Shown piece by piece: positions 48,992 through 56,768 of a DNA stretch of 64,000 nt. The DNA is taken from positions 1,674,001 to 1,738,000 of the forward strand of contig NZ_CP053381.1 of assembly GCF_017868775.1 (NCBI RefSeq), read 5' to 3'. This DNA is from Billgrantia sulfidoxydans. Its GTDB lineage: Bacteria > Pseudomonadota > Gammaproteobacteria > Pseudomonadales > Halomonadaceae. The stretch's first letter is position 1, and every line of letters starts with the position of its first letter. The position numbers and the translations under genes are program-made. A model generated the notes under the pieces. The model was not told the origin of the DNA and made no database searches. It was given only the letters and a program-made list of their open reading frames with translations.

Positions 48992-49024
48992 TTTCAGGCC
49001 TGTTTCAGGTTCGTCAGTCAAACT
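48992..49024 (+). promoter_or_regulatory. CopR/CusR-like direct repeat upstream of copA
   Basis: TTTCAG (48992-48997), GCCTG, TTTCAG (49003-49008), then 10 bp, then a weak -10 CAAACT (49019-49024). It stands directly after the kinase stop. Confidence 0.68.
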
Positions 49025-49055
49025 GGCTCGCGTCAAACATGGACGGGAGTCACAC

Positions 49056-50867
49056 ATGGCAAACTCGCGCGTCATCACGCACCCGATGTCACGTCGTCAG
49101 ATCCTCAAAGGCGGTGCGGCGCTTGGCCTTGGGTCGGCAGCGGCCCTTAGCCTACGTCCTAGCTGGGCCAACCCCTGGGGTCAGACCAATGTCTATTCCA
49201 AGGGAGTCGAAGAGGGGCCGGAGGTGTCGCTGGCCATCCGCCGCGAATCGATCCTGATCGACGGCAAGGAGGCACGCCCGATCAGCATCAACGGCACCAG
49301 CCCCGGGCCGATGATCCGGCTCAAGGAAGGCCAGGACGCCGTGCTGCGGGTCACCAACCTGCTCGACGAGCCCACGTCCATCCACTGGCATGGCCTGATC
49401 CTGCCGCCTGGGATGGATGGCGTACCGGGAGTGAGCTTTCCCGGCATCGCGCCGGGCGAGACCTTCACCTACCGTTTCCCCGTTCGCCAGAACGGTACCT
49501 ACTGGTATCACAGCCACTCCGGCCTGCAGGAGCAGCTCGGCCATGCTGGCCCGCTGATCATCGATGCCGCCGGACGCGAGCCCTTCCGCTACGACCGTGA
49601 GCATGTGCTGCTGCTCACCGACTGGACCTTCGAGGACCCCATGTCGGTGTTCCGTAACCTGAAGACCGCCGAGGGCTACTACAACTTCCAGGAGCGCACC
49701 ATCGCCGACTTCTTCGCCGACGTGCGTGAGGAAGGCTTTGCTGCCACCGCCGAGATGCGTGGTATGTGGGCGAAGATGCGCATGAGCTCTCGCGACATCG
49801 CCGACGTCACCGGCAGCACCTACACCTACCTGCTCAATGGTCATTCCCCCGAAGAGAACTGGACGGCGTTGTTCCAGGCCGGTGAGCGGGTCCGCCTGCG
49901 GGTGATCAACGGCTCGGCGATGTCCTACTTCGATGTGCGTATTCCCGGATTGAAGATGACCGTGGTGGCAGCCGACGGTCAGCCGGTGCAGCCGGTACCG
50001 GTCGACGAGTTCCGGATAGGGGTGGCCGAGACCTACGACGTGCTGGTCGCCCCCGAGGACGACACGGCCTATACGATCTTCGCCGAGGCAATGGATCGCA
50101 GCGGTTACGCCCGCGCCACCCTTGCGCCGCGCGAGGGCATGGCCGCCGAGATCCCCGAGCGACGCAAGATTGCCGACCGCGGCATGGAGGCCATGGGGGC
50201 CCACGGCATGGAGGGCATGGACCACTCCGGGATGGGCGGCTCAGACATGCAGGGCATGGATCATTCCGGCATGAACGGCTCGGACATGCAGGGCCTGGAT
50301 CACTCCAGCATGCAGGGCATGGACCATTCCAACATGCAGGGCATGTCGAATGAGCGCAGCAGGATCAATGCCAACGGCATGTTGGCGGCGGGGGCGGCCC
50401 AGCCGGGATCCCGCTACGACCAGGCCGGCATCGGCATCGACCCGGAGGCGCGACGCATGCTGGTCTACCGGGACCTCAAGGCCTTCACTCCCTGGCCGGA
50501 CCGCCGTGAACCGGAGCGGGAACTGGAACTGCACCTCACCGGCAACATGGAACGCTACATGTGGTCCTTTGACGGCAAGAAGTTCAGCGAGGTGACCGGC
50601 CCCATCCGCTTCAACAAGGACGAGCGCCTGCGCCTGATCCTGGTCAACGACACCATGATGGAGCACCCCATCCACCTGCATGGCATGTGGATGGAGCTGG
50701 AGAACGGCCAGGGCGAGCTCATTCCTCGCAAGCACACCCTGAACGTCAAGCCCGGGGAGCGCGTCTCGGCGCTGATCACCGCCGATGCCGAGGGCAGCTG
50801 GGCCTTCCACTGCCACCTGCTCTACCACATGGATGCCGGCATGTTCCGGGTCGTCAAGGTTTCGTAA
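49056..50867 (+). CDS. copA: CopA-type periplasmic multicopper oxidase
   Basis: 603 residues. A Tat signal (SRRQILKGG) is at about 12-20. All copper-ligand segments are present: SIHWHGL, YWYHSHSG, HPIHLHGM, and the T1 site HCHLLYHMDAGM at the C-terminus. It oxidises Cu(I) to Cu(II) in the periplasm. A Met/His/Asp-rich insert of about 45 residues (repeating MDHSGM / SDMQGM) lies at about 385-430 and probably stores copper. The start with GGGAG upstream is preferred to an upstream in-frame ATG. copB follows by 9 bp. Confidence 0.95.
   Translation: MANSRVITHPMSRRQILKGGAALGLGSAAALSLRPSWANPWGQTNVYSKGVEEGPEVSLAIRRESILIDGKEARPISINGTSPGPMIRLKEGQDAVLRVTNLLDEPTSIHWHGLILPPGMDGVPGVSFPGIAPGETFTYRFPVRQNGTYWYHSHSGLQEQLGHAGPLIIDAAGREPFRYDREHVLLLTDWTFEDPMSVFRNLKTAEGYYNFQERTIADFFADVREEGFAATAEMRGMWAKMRMSSRDIADVTGSTYTYLLNGHSPEENWTALFQAGERVRLRVINGSAMSYFDVRIPGLKMTVVAADGQPVQPVPVDEFRIGVAETYDVLVAPEDDTAYTIFAEAMDRSGYARATLAPREGMAAEIPERRKIADRGMEAMGAHGMEGMDHSGMGGSDMQGMDHSGMNGSDMQGLDHSSMQGMDHSNMQGMSNERSRINANGMLAAGAAQPGSRYDQAGIGIDPEARRMLVYRDLKAFTPWPDRREPERELELHLTGNMERYMWSFDGKKFSEVTGPIRFNKDERLRLILVNDTMMEHPIHLHGMWMELENGQGELIPRKHTLNVKPGERVSALITADAEGSWAFHCHLLYHMDAGMFRVVKVS
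50211..50346 (+). repeat. Imperfect tandem repeat encoding the Met-rich copper-binding insert of copA
   Basis: Units near ATGGACCACTCC / GACATGCAGGGC recur about five times in frame. They encode MDHSGM-, SDMQGM- and MDHSNM-type motifs. Confidence 0.7.
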
Positions 50868-50876
50868 GGAGAAGGC

Positions 50877-51647
50877 ATGAATAACAGAATCCCACTGACC
50901 GCCGCCGGTGTCCTGCTGGCCACGACAGCGTTTTCCGTCGCCCAGGCAGAGGACGGCTACGATGCTCCGGCCGGCTGGCCGTCACCGGTTGTGGAACACA
51001 ATATGGGCATGGCACTGTTCGACCGGCTCGAGTACGTCGTGCCCGACAAGGGGGAAGAGGCCGTGGTTTGGGACTTCGAGGCCTGGTACGGCGGCGACGT
51101 CAACCGTGTCTACCTGAAGTCCGAGGGCGAGAACGTCCAGGGCGATGGCGAGGACGCCGAGTTCGAATCCCTGGAGCTTCTCTATAGCCGGTTGATCGCT
51201 GACTTCTGGGAGCTGCAGGGTGGCGTGGGCTACCAGGGCGGGGTCTTCTCGGACGATCATCCCGAGCGTTCCTATGGCGTGATTGGCCTCCTAGGTACCA
51301 TGCCTTATGTCTTCGAGGTTGATGCTGCTCTGCAGGTCAGCGACGAAGGCGACGTCTCGGCCAGTTTCGAGGGTGAGTACGACCTGCGTCTGACCCAGCG
51401 CCTCTACCTTCAGCCACGCACCGAGATCGCCGTTGCCGCCAGCGAGGTCGAGGAGTTCGGCGTTGGCAAAGGCCTCAACGCCGTCCGCGCAGGATTGCGG
51501 CTGCGTTACGAGATAACCAGGCGCTTCGCGCCCTATGTCGGCGCCTACTGGGAAAAGCAGTATGGCGATACGGCCGATCTTACCCGGGCCAGCGGTGGTG
51601 CGACCGAAGACACCGGCGTCGTGGCGGGAGTGAGGCTGATGTTCTGA
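50877..51647 (+). CDS. copB: CopB-like outer-membrane copper resistance protein
   Basis: 256 residues. The signal peptide ends near AQAEDGYDAP. The mature part matches the CopB barrel: MALFDRLEYVVPDKGEEAVVWDFEAWYGGDVNRVYLKSEGE, shown here only by its ends MALFDRLEY and DVNRVYLKSEGE. It ends in Phe (GVRLMF), typical of outer-membrane barrels. It lacks the long Met-rich N-terminal part of Pseudomonas CopB. AAGGAGAAGGC precedes the ATG. Confidence 0.9.
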   Translation: MNNRIPLTAAGVLLATTAFSVAQAEDGYDAPAGWPSPVVEHNMGMALFDRLEYVVPDKGEEAVVWDFEAWYGGDVNRVYLKSEGENVQGDGEDAEFESLELLYSRLIADFWELQGGVGYQGGVFSDDHPERSYGVIGLLGTMPYVFEVDAALQVSDEGDVSASFEGEYDLRLTQRLYLQPRTEIAVAASEVEEFGVGKGLNAVRAGLRLRYEITRRFAPYVGAYWEKQYGDTADLTRASGGATEDTGVVAGVRLMF

Positions 51648-51671
51648 CCCTAGTTGTGTTTTTGATGCGGG

Positions 51672-51695
51672 CGCCACCGAAAGGTGGCGTTTTTT
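51672..51695 (+). terminator. Rho-independent terminator after copB
   Basis: CGCCACC (51672-51678), GAAA loop, GGTGGCG (51683-51689), then six T residues. Confidence 0.92.
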
Positions 51696-51713
51696 CACAA
51701 TTCACGATTGGAT

Positions 51714-51746
51714 TTTCAGTTCTATTTCAAGTTGTATCGCTACCAT
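51714..51746 (+). promoter_or_regulatory. CopR/CusR-like direct repeat and -10, first small exported protein
   Basis: TTTCAG (51714-51719), TTCTA, TTTCAA (51725-51730), 10 bp, then TACCAT (51741-51746). It is nearly the same sequence as the promoter of the paralogue at 55556. Confidence 0.68.
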
Positions 51747-51777
51747 GAGAGTGTCATCAACCAAGGAGGATGCTCTC

Positions 51778-52197
51778 ATGAAGCTCAAGATCGTCACTTT
51801 AGGGATCGCAGTGGCAAGTGTACTTTCAATGCCGACTATGGCCGCTATGGGGGGCTCCGCTCCTCAGGAATTACCGGTGCTGGATAGAGGCATTTCCTCC
51901 ACGCAGATTCTGGCGAACGGACATCCGAAACGCTTCCAGATCAATATCGATCAACCTACCACGCTGAGGGTAACCAGCGAGCAATTCCCCGGCGTATCGG
52001 GCTCAGGCGTCCGGATCATGGCCACGCTGTATGACGATTCCGGTCGTCGTGTGGCGGAAGCATCCAGTCCGCGAGGTCACTTCCAGCTCTCACGCCAGCT
52101 GCAACCAGGTGCATACGAGGTGGAAGTCTCAGGATGGTCGTATACCCAAAATGCGGATAATCTCAGCAATCGGTATCAGCTACACGTCGCCTATTGA
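51778..52197 (+). CDS. Small exported protein, PPC-like fold, paralogue 1 of the copper cluster
   Basis: 139 residues. The signal peptide is about 1-23. The mature part contains ISSTQILANGHPKRFQINID and LYDDSGRRVAEASSPRGHF, then LQPGAYEVEVSGWS and ends in Tyr. The pattern (polar strand, DDxG turn, PGxYxxxVSG) resembles the pre-peptidase C-terminal (PPC) beta-sandwich. There are no Cys and few His, so direct metal binding is not obvious. It is about 60% identical by eye to the protein encoded at 55556. AAGGAGGA precedes the ATG. Function unknown. Confidence 0.75.
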   Translation: MKLKIVTLGIAVASVLSMPTMAAMGGSAPQELPVLDRGISSTQILANGHPKRFQINIDQPTTLRVTSEQFPGVSGSGVRIMATLYDDSGRRVAEASSPRGHFQLSRQLQPGAYEVEVSGWSYTQNADNLSNRYQLHVAY

Positions 52198-52229
52198 TTC
52201 CCCTTGTCAGTCATGATGTGAACCAGAAG

Positions 52230-52256
52230 GGCCAGCCGTGAGCTGGCCTTTTTTTA
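52230..52256 (+). terminator. Rho-independent terminator after small exported protein 1
   Basis: GGCCAGC (52230-52236), CGTGA loop, GCTGGCC (52242-52248), then eight T residues. Confidence 0.92.
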
Positions 52257-52283
52257 TAGAAGACTGGTATCTCGTCACGGAAT

Positions 52284-52316
52284 ATTCAGCGTAGATTCAG
52301 AATCATTTGCTAATTT
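52284..52316 (+). promoter_or_regulatory. CopR/CusR-like direct repeat and -10 of the porin gene
   Basis: ATTCAG (52284-52289), CGTAG, ATTCAG (52295-52300), 10 bp, then TAATTT (52311-52316). One of the two cleanest copies in the cluster. Confidence 0.75.
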
Positions 52317-52368
52317 AATGGTGTCGTAAGCGGCGTCAATTACAAGCTATAGACATTGAGGTGTCATC

Positions 52369-53535
52369 ATGTGGAATAACAAGAAGGCTCCCTTGATCAA
52401 TATGACGGCCATAGCCTTGGCAATCGGATCGACGTCTGCGTCGGCCCTGGAAACCGAAGTGGGAGAGACCACTGTAGGGCTTTATGGTTACGCCAGGCTG
52501 AATATGGCCTATAACTTCGATCGGGATGCCGGATCGGCAAACGAAGGTTATTTTGGAGAAGTCGAAAGGTCGGAAGGTAAGGTCGGTGATCAGTTTCAGA
52601 TATCCGCCACCCAGAGCCGCATTGGCTTTCGAACCAGCACGCCTGTCGATGGAAGCATGCTTGACACCGTTATCGAGGGGGACTTCTGGTCCTACAACGA
52701 TGACAATCCTCGATTCAGATTACGGCATGCCTATGGGTCATGGAATGGCATCCTTGCTGGGCAGACTTGGTCGAATTACACCACCTTTGTCGCTTCCACG
52801 CCCACACTGGATTTCTTTGGAACGGCGGGTGGCAATGGCTATGGATCTCGCGTAGCTCAACTTCGCTACACAATGGGCCATCTCTCGATGGCCGTCGAAG
52901 ACCCTAAAGCTCAGTTGGCCGAAAATATAGATGGCTCCGTGCCAGGAGGGGCTTCGCTACCGGACAATGACGATGCCGTATCATCGATTCCTGCGTTGAG
53001 CCTGCGCTATGAAGATAGTATAGGGGACTTTTCCTATTCCCTTGCAGGTATCGCGCGACAGCTGAAATACGATACTGGAAGCGAAAAGGACACGAAAATG
53101 GGTTATGGGGCATTTGCTGGCGGCTCTTACGGTATTGGGCCAGTGACTTTGAGAGGAATTGTACACGCCAGCGAAGGTGCCAACAGCTACCTCTACCTGT
53201 CTGGCGATTTCTTCAACGGTGCCGATGCCTATGTCGATACCGACGGTAAGCTGCAAACGCTATCGGGCAATGGTGCGGCGGCAGGCGTCTCATTACAACT
53301 CTCACCAAAGTATAGCCTTAATGCTTCTTACGGCTATACCGATGTCGATCTTGGTGATACCTCAGTGCAGGGGAATGCCGGTAGAAAAAACCAGAATGCT
53401 TTTGTCAACGTTATGTGGACACCCAGTGAGCGCTTGATGTATGGCATCGAGTACGGCTACTTCGAAACGGAGCTGGCCGATGGCCGTGAAGAAGACGCGA
53501 GCCGTGTGATGGTGGCTGCCCAATATAGTTTCTAG
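52369..53535 (+). CDS. DcaP-like trimeric outer-membrane porin
   Basis: 388 residues. The signal peptide ends near SASALET. The mature part begins VGLYGYARLNMAYNFD and has porin traits: RIGFRTSTPVDG, RLRHAYGSWNGILAGQTWSN (the QTWS(N/T) segment typical of DcaP-like porins) and a C-terminal Phe (QYSF). It lets small acids or peptides across the outer membrane. Its placement in the copper regulon and its own box and terminator suggest it answers metal stress. Base composition is less GC-rich than the chromosome. Confidence 0.85.
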   Translation: MWNNKKAPLINMTAIALAIGSTSASALETEVGETTVGLYGYARLNMAYNFDRDAGSANEGYFGEVERSEGKVGDQFQISATQSRIGFRTSTPVDGSMLDTVIEGDFWSYNDDNPRFRLRHAYGSWNGILAGQTWSNYTTFVASTPTLDFFGTAGGNGYGSRVAQLRYTMGHLSMAVEDPKAQLAENIDGSVPGGASLPDNDDAVSSIPALSLRYEDSIGDFSYSLAGIARQLKYDTGSEKDTKMGYGAFAGGSYGIGPVTLRGIVHASEGANSYLYLSGDFFNGADAYVDTDGKLQTLSGNGAAAGVSLQLSPKYSLNASYGYTDVDLGDTSVQGNAGRKNQNAFVNVMWTPSERLMYGIEYGYFETELADGREEDASRVMVAAQYSF

Positions 53536-53580
53536 GATGGATGAGCTAGTAGCATAGCAGAGAAGCTGTTTTGATCCATT

Positions 53581-53609
53581 GGCTTGGGTGTATGCCCAAG
53601 CCTTTTTTT
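53581..53609 (+). terminator. Rho-independent terminator after the porin gene
   Basis: GGCTTGGG (53581-53588), TGTATG loop, CCCAAGCC (53595-53602), then seven T residues. Confidence 0.92.
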
Positions 53610-53665
53610 GGTGCGCCAGGCATGGCGCGTTAAAGACATGACCGAGATTGGTTTTTATGGGTCCT

Positions 53666-53698
53666 ATTAAGGGTGAATCCAGATGTGTGGCGCTCTCT
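53666..53698 (+). promoter_or_regulatory. Decayed copper-box promoter of the wrecked paralogue
   Basis: ATTAAG (53666-53671), GGTGA, ATCCAG (53677-53682), 10 bp, then CTCTCT (53693-53698). The spacing is as in the live copies, but both half-sites and the -10 are degraded. Confidence 0.4.
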
Positions 53699-53731
53699 GA
53701 TGCTGTCATCCAACAGGAAAGGAGAATTGTT

Positions 53732-54081
53732 TTGAAATTCAAGCTCGCACTCGCTGTTGTAGTTATTGGGGTAGCCACCACCCCGTGGATCGCAAGTTTC
53801 GGCCACTCGAGGCGTAGGAAGTACTACTCAAGGAGAGAGCGACATCTAGCGGCATATTGTCTGGTGGATTCCCTCATGAATACGTATTATCACGCCTCAT
53901 TCATGGGGCGGGCTGGTGGGATCGTCTGTTCGGCACCTACCGGGGCCAGCCTGCCGCCGGCCATCTCGGCATGACGATTGGCATCGAGGAATTCAGGGAA
54001 CCGCGGGACCTGCAGCTAGACCGTATGCTGCTCCAGTCCTTCGTGAACCCTCACCAGGACGGGAAGCGACAGCGCCTTTGA
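53732..54081 (+). pseudogene. Chimeric pseudogene: small exported protein head fused to a sterol-desaturase tail
   Basis: From TTG at 53732 the frame reads LKFKLALAVVVIGVATTPW then IASFGHS, clearly like the start of the intact gene at 56198 (MKIKFALAAAIISIVATPAF then ASFGH). After a frameshift the matching GGFPHEYVLS segment appears in another frame. At about 53905 it runs directly into WWDRLFGTYRGQPAAGHLGM and EPRDLQLDRMLLQSF, which match the C-terminus of the sterol-desaturase gene at 38994. Start codon, frame and C-terminus are all damaged. The ISL3 element starts 38 bp after it. Confidence 0.75.
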
Positions 54082-54118
54082 GGTCGCTGCTCTTTCGTTC
54101 CTGCCAACCAGAAAATAC

Positions 54119-55467
54119 GGCTCTTCGTCGTTGGGTGTGGAATTCGCCCCCTGAGCTGGGCCAGGATATGGCCTCCACGACGACAGGAGGCATGGCATGG
54201 ACGGCACCCAGATTCTGACCCTCGGCCTGGGCCTGGAAGCGCCCTGGATCCTCAAGGACCAGCACCTGGATACCGCCGTGTCACCCCACCGGCTGGACCT
54301 CTACGTCGAGGCCGAGCGGGGCAGCCTCTACCCCTGTCCTGACTGCGGCAAGGCCTGCCCGGCTCACGACTTCGCCGACAAGACCTGGCGGCATCTGAAC
54401 TTCTTCCAGCACCACTGCTACCTGCATGCTCGCGTGCCGCGTACCAAGTGCCCGGTGCATGGCGTCAAGCGTATCGAGGTCCCTTGGGCGCGGCCGGGCA
54501 GCGACTTCACCCTGCTGTTCGAGCAAGCCGCCATGTCGTTGGTCAAGGAGATGCCGGTGCTGGCCGTCTCCCGGCAGCTGGAGATCTCCGACAAGCGGCT
54601 GTGGCGCATCGTGCATCACTACGTCGGTCGGATGCTGGGGGAGCTGGACCTGTCCAAGGTGGCCACCGTCGGTGTTGATGAAACCGCCTCCCGGCGCGGC
54701 CAGCGCTATGTGACGGTGTTCCTCGATATGCAGCGCAAGCAGGAGCCGGTGATCTTCGCCGTCCCCGGCCACGGCAAGGACACCATCAAGGCCTTCAGCG
54801 CCTTCCTGGCGGCTCATGGCGGCGATCCGGACAACGTGGCCGAGGTCGTCTGTGACATGTCACAGGCCTTCCTGAGCGGCGTGGCCGAGCATCTTCCCAG
54901 GGCCGAGGTCACGGTCGACTGGTTTCATATCGTGCAGACCTTCACCAAGCGGCTGGACGAGGTACGCAAGAAGGAGCGCCGGGAGCAGGGACACCCCAAG
55001 TCGCTGCGCTGGGCCCTGCTGAAGAGCCTGGAAAACGAGAACCTGACGCCCAAGCAGCTGGCGGCGCTCCAGGAACTGGTGGCTGACCAGAGCGCCACGT
55101 CCGACGCCTGGGTGATCAAGGAGAAGCTGCGCTGGATCCAGAAGGCCCCGACACCGCGAGCGGCCCGGTGGCGTATCACGAACTACCTCAAGGTCATGAA
55201 GGCGGCGGTCTCGGAGAAGCCACTGCTGAAGCCCATGGGAAAAGCTCTGGAGACGCTGGAGCGGCACACCGACGCGGTGGTCAGGCGCTGGATCTCGGGG
55301 CTGACGAACGCGCGACTGGAAGGGATGAACGGCTTGTTCCAGGCGGCTTGGTCACGCGCACGCGGCTACCGGAACGAGGCCAACTTCATCGCCATGATCT
55401 ACCTGATTGGTAGCCCAGTGGGCCGCCTGTTCGATCAGGCCAAATCCACGTGAAGAGACGAAGAACC
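54119..55467 (+). mobile_element. ISL3-family insertion sequence
   Basis: 1349 bp. The left end begins GGCTCTTCGTC at 54119; the right end, read inward from 55467, begins GGTTCTTCGTC, with further matches (GTGGA near position 19 of each). The single transposase fills most of it. The 8-bp flanks (GAAAATAC on the left, a run of T on the right) do not match, so no target duplication is seen, which suggests later deletion or rearrangement at one side. Confidence 0.82.
54197..55453 (+). CDS. ISL3-family transposase
   Basis: 418 residues. An N-terminal zinc finger (YPCPDCGKACPAHD, then RTKCPVHG) is followed by an HTH (MPVLAVSRQLEISDKRLWRI) and the DDE domain: VGVDETASRRGQRYVTVFLD, VVCDMSQAFLSGV, and a C-terminal Glu in TNARLEGMNGLFQAA. 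AGGAGG lies 6 bp before the ATG. The frame is intact, so the element may be active. Confidence 0.92.
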   Translation: MDGTQILTLGLGLEAPWILKDQHLDTAVSPHRLDLYVEAERGSLYPCPDCGKACPAHDFADKTWRHLNFFQHHCYLHARVPRTKCPVHGVKRIEVPWARPGSDFTLLFEQAAMSLVKEMPVLAVSRQLEISDKRLWRIVHHYVGRMLGELDLSKVATVGVDETASRRGQRYVTVFLDMQRKQEPVIFAVPGHGKDTIKAFSAFLAAHGGDPDNVAEVVCDMSQAFLSGVAEHLPRAEVTVDWFHIVQTFTKRLDEVRKKERREQGHPKSLRWALLKSLENENLTPKQLAALQELVADQSATSDAWVIKEKLRWIQKAPTPRAARWRITNYLKVMKAAVSEKPLLKPMGKALETLERHTDAVVRRWISGLTNARLEGMNGLFQAAWSRARGYRNEANFIAMIYLIGSPVGRLFDQAKST

Positions 55468-55492
55468 TTTTTTTTACCCTTCACCTACGTAT

Positions 55493-55525
55493 ATTCAGCT
55501 CTATTTCAAGTTGCACCACTATCAT
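55493..55525 (+). promoter_or_regulatory. CopR/CusR-like direct repeat and -10, second small exported protein
   Basis: ATTCAG (55493-55498), CTCTA, TTTCAA (55504-55509), 10 bp, then TATCAT (55520-55525). It begins 25 bp after the IS right end. Confidence 0.72.
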
Positions 55526-55555
55526 GACAGTGTCACCAAAACGGAGAGACCTCTC

Positions 55556-55972
55556 ATGAAGTTCAAGACAATTACTTTTGGAATGGCAGTGGCAAGCATG
55601 TTTTCAATGCCTGTCCTCGCCAATATGGGAGCCAGTGTCCAGGAGATGCCGGTTTTGGAAAGAGGAGTATCTCCTACACAGATCCTGGCTAATGGACACC
55701 CGAAACGCTTCCAGATTAAGATTGACCAGCCCACGACGCTGAGAGTCTCAAGTGAACACTTTGCGGGAGTGTCGAGTCAGGGTAATCAGATCAAAGCGAT
55801 ATTATATGATGATGCCGGTAACCGTGTAGCGGAAGCATCCAGCCCTCGAGGTCACTTTCAGCTCAACAGACAGCTGCAACCTGGGAGTTATCAAATTGAA
55901 GTGTCAGGATCATCACTGGGAGGCAATGCTGAGAGTGATCGTAACCGGTATGAGCTTCATACTGCATACTGA
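55556..55972 (+). CDS. Small exported protein, PPC-like fold, paralogue 2 of the copper cluster
   Basis: 138 residues. The signal peptide is about 1-22. It shares with the product of 51778 the core GVSPTQILANGHPKRFQIKI, DQPTTLRVSSEHF, AEASSPRGHFQL and LQPGSYQIEVSGSS. Both genes also share promoter, leader (CATGAxAGTGTCA) and terminator stem, so the whole unit was duplicated. The ISL3 element now lies between the copies. Function unknown. Confidence 0.75.
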   Translation: MKFKTITFGMAVASMFSMPVLANMGASVQEMPVLERGVSPTQILANGHPKRFQIKIDQPTTLRVSSEHFAGVSSQGNQIKAILYDDAGNRVAEASSPRGHFQLNRQLQPGSYQIEVSGSSLGGNAESDRNRYELHTAY

Positions 55973-56007
55973 ATGAAGTAGTCGGGGCAGATTTTTTTCA
56001 TCATAGT

Positions 56008-56032
56008 GGCCAGCCTTGAGCTGGCCTTTTTT
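56008..56032 (+). terminator. Rho-independent terminator after small exported protein 2
   Basis: GGCCAGC (56008-56014), CTTGA loop, GCTGGCC (56020-56026), then six T residues. The stem is the same as that after paralogue 1. Confidence 0.92.
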
Positions 56033-56131
56033 ATTACAGACCAATCATGGGTAATTTTTTGGGGAACCACAAATGATGTTGGCAATGCAAGTGAACAGTT
56101 ATGACCTGTGTCATGGTTTTTAAGTCTACCT

Positions 56132-56164
56132 GTTAAGCCTGGGTTCAGGTAGGAGGGGTAGTCT
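56132..56164 (+). promoter_or_regulatory. CopR/CusR-like direct repeat and -10, third small exported protein
   Basis: GTTAAG (56132-56137), CCTGG, GTTCAG (56143-56148), 10 bp, then TAGTCT (56159-56164). The second half-site is clean, the first has one change. Confidence 0.6.
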
Positions 56165-56197
56165 AGCCCTGTCATCAAACAGAAATGGAGAGTTGAC

Positions 56198-56611
56198 ATG
56201 AAAATCAAATTTGCACTTGCCGCCGCCATTATTAGCATCGTTGCTACTCCGGCATTTGCGAGCTTTGGTCATACTGAATCCCAAGGCAGGCAGCTGACGG
56301 AGGGGATTACGTCTGGTGGGATTTTGACCAGCGGCTTCCCACATGAATATGCACTTTCGTTAAACGAAAGTTCGGAGGTGAAAATTGCCAGTGATCACTT
56401 TCCAGGATCATCAAGTCTTACACTTGGGATGAAGGCAAAGTTGATGAATGATTCAGGGAAAACTATTGCGGAAGTAGATTCATTCAATGGAGACTTCACG
56501 ATTGATGAAAAGCTCGAGAAAGGCGAATATCGCCTGATGGTATCAGGTGATAGTGGTGGGCTTGGTGATAGTGATATGCACCAGTACAGTCTGCATGTAG
56601 ACATTCAGTGA
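56198..56611 (+). CDS. Small exported protein, PPC-like fold, divergent paralogue 3
   Basis: 137 residues. The signal peptide is about 1-21 (VATPAFASFG). The body has ILTSGFPHEYALSL, VKIASDHFPGSSS, LMNDSGKTIAEVDSFNGDF and LEKGEYRLMVSGDS, the same order of elements as paralogues 1 and 2 but with low identity. It ends HVDIQ. It is the intact relative of the broken copy at 53732. The leader is CCTGTCATCAAACAGAAATGGAGAG. Function unknown. Confidence 0.72.
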   Translation: MKIKFALAAAIISIVATPAFASFGHTESQGRQLTEGITSGGILTSGFPHEYALSLNESSEVKIASDHFPGSSSLTLGMKAKLMNDSGKTIAEVDSFNGDFTIDEKLEKGEYRLMVSGDSGGLGDSDMHQYSLHVDIQ

Positions 56612-56619
56612 TGCGCGGT

Positions 56620-56645
56620 GGTTGGCCAGCTAATGCTGGCCAACC
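56620..56645 (+). terminator. Hairpin after small exported protein 3
   Basis: GGTTGGCCAGC (56620-56630), TAAT loop, GCTGGCCAACC (56635-56645). No close T tract follows, so it could be a weak terminator or mRNA-stabilising stem before cusCBA. Confidence 0.55.
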
Positions 56646-56667
56646 AGCGTCCCAGTAAGATTTTGGT

Positions 56668-56700
56668 TTTCCGAATAGATTTCCAGTCATGGTGTATTAT
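56668..56700 (+). promoter_or_regulatory. Weak copper-box-like promoter upstream of cusCBA
   Basis: TTTCCG (56668-56673), AATAG, ATTTCC (56679-56684), 10 bp, then a good -10 TATTAT (56695-56700). The spacing is right but the half-sites fit poorly. Confidence 0.4.
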
Positions 56701-56768
56701 GGCTGAGTATTTAATTTAGTTATGATGATGTTTTGCTGTGTGGCATAACCTTTTCGTGGAGATCTGCT

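Noticed and set aside
54111..55475. Target-site duplication around the ISL3 element
   Set aside because: The left flank GAAAATAC and the right flank of T residues do not match at the chosen ends, so no duplication is claimed.
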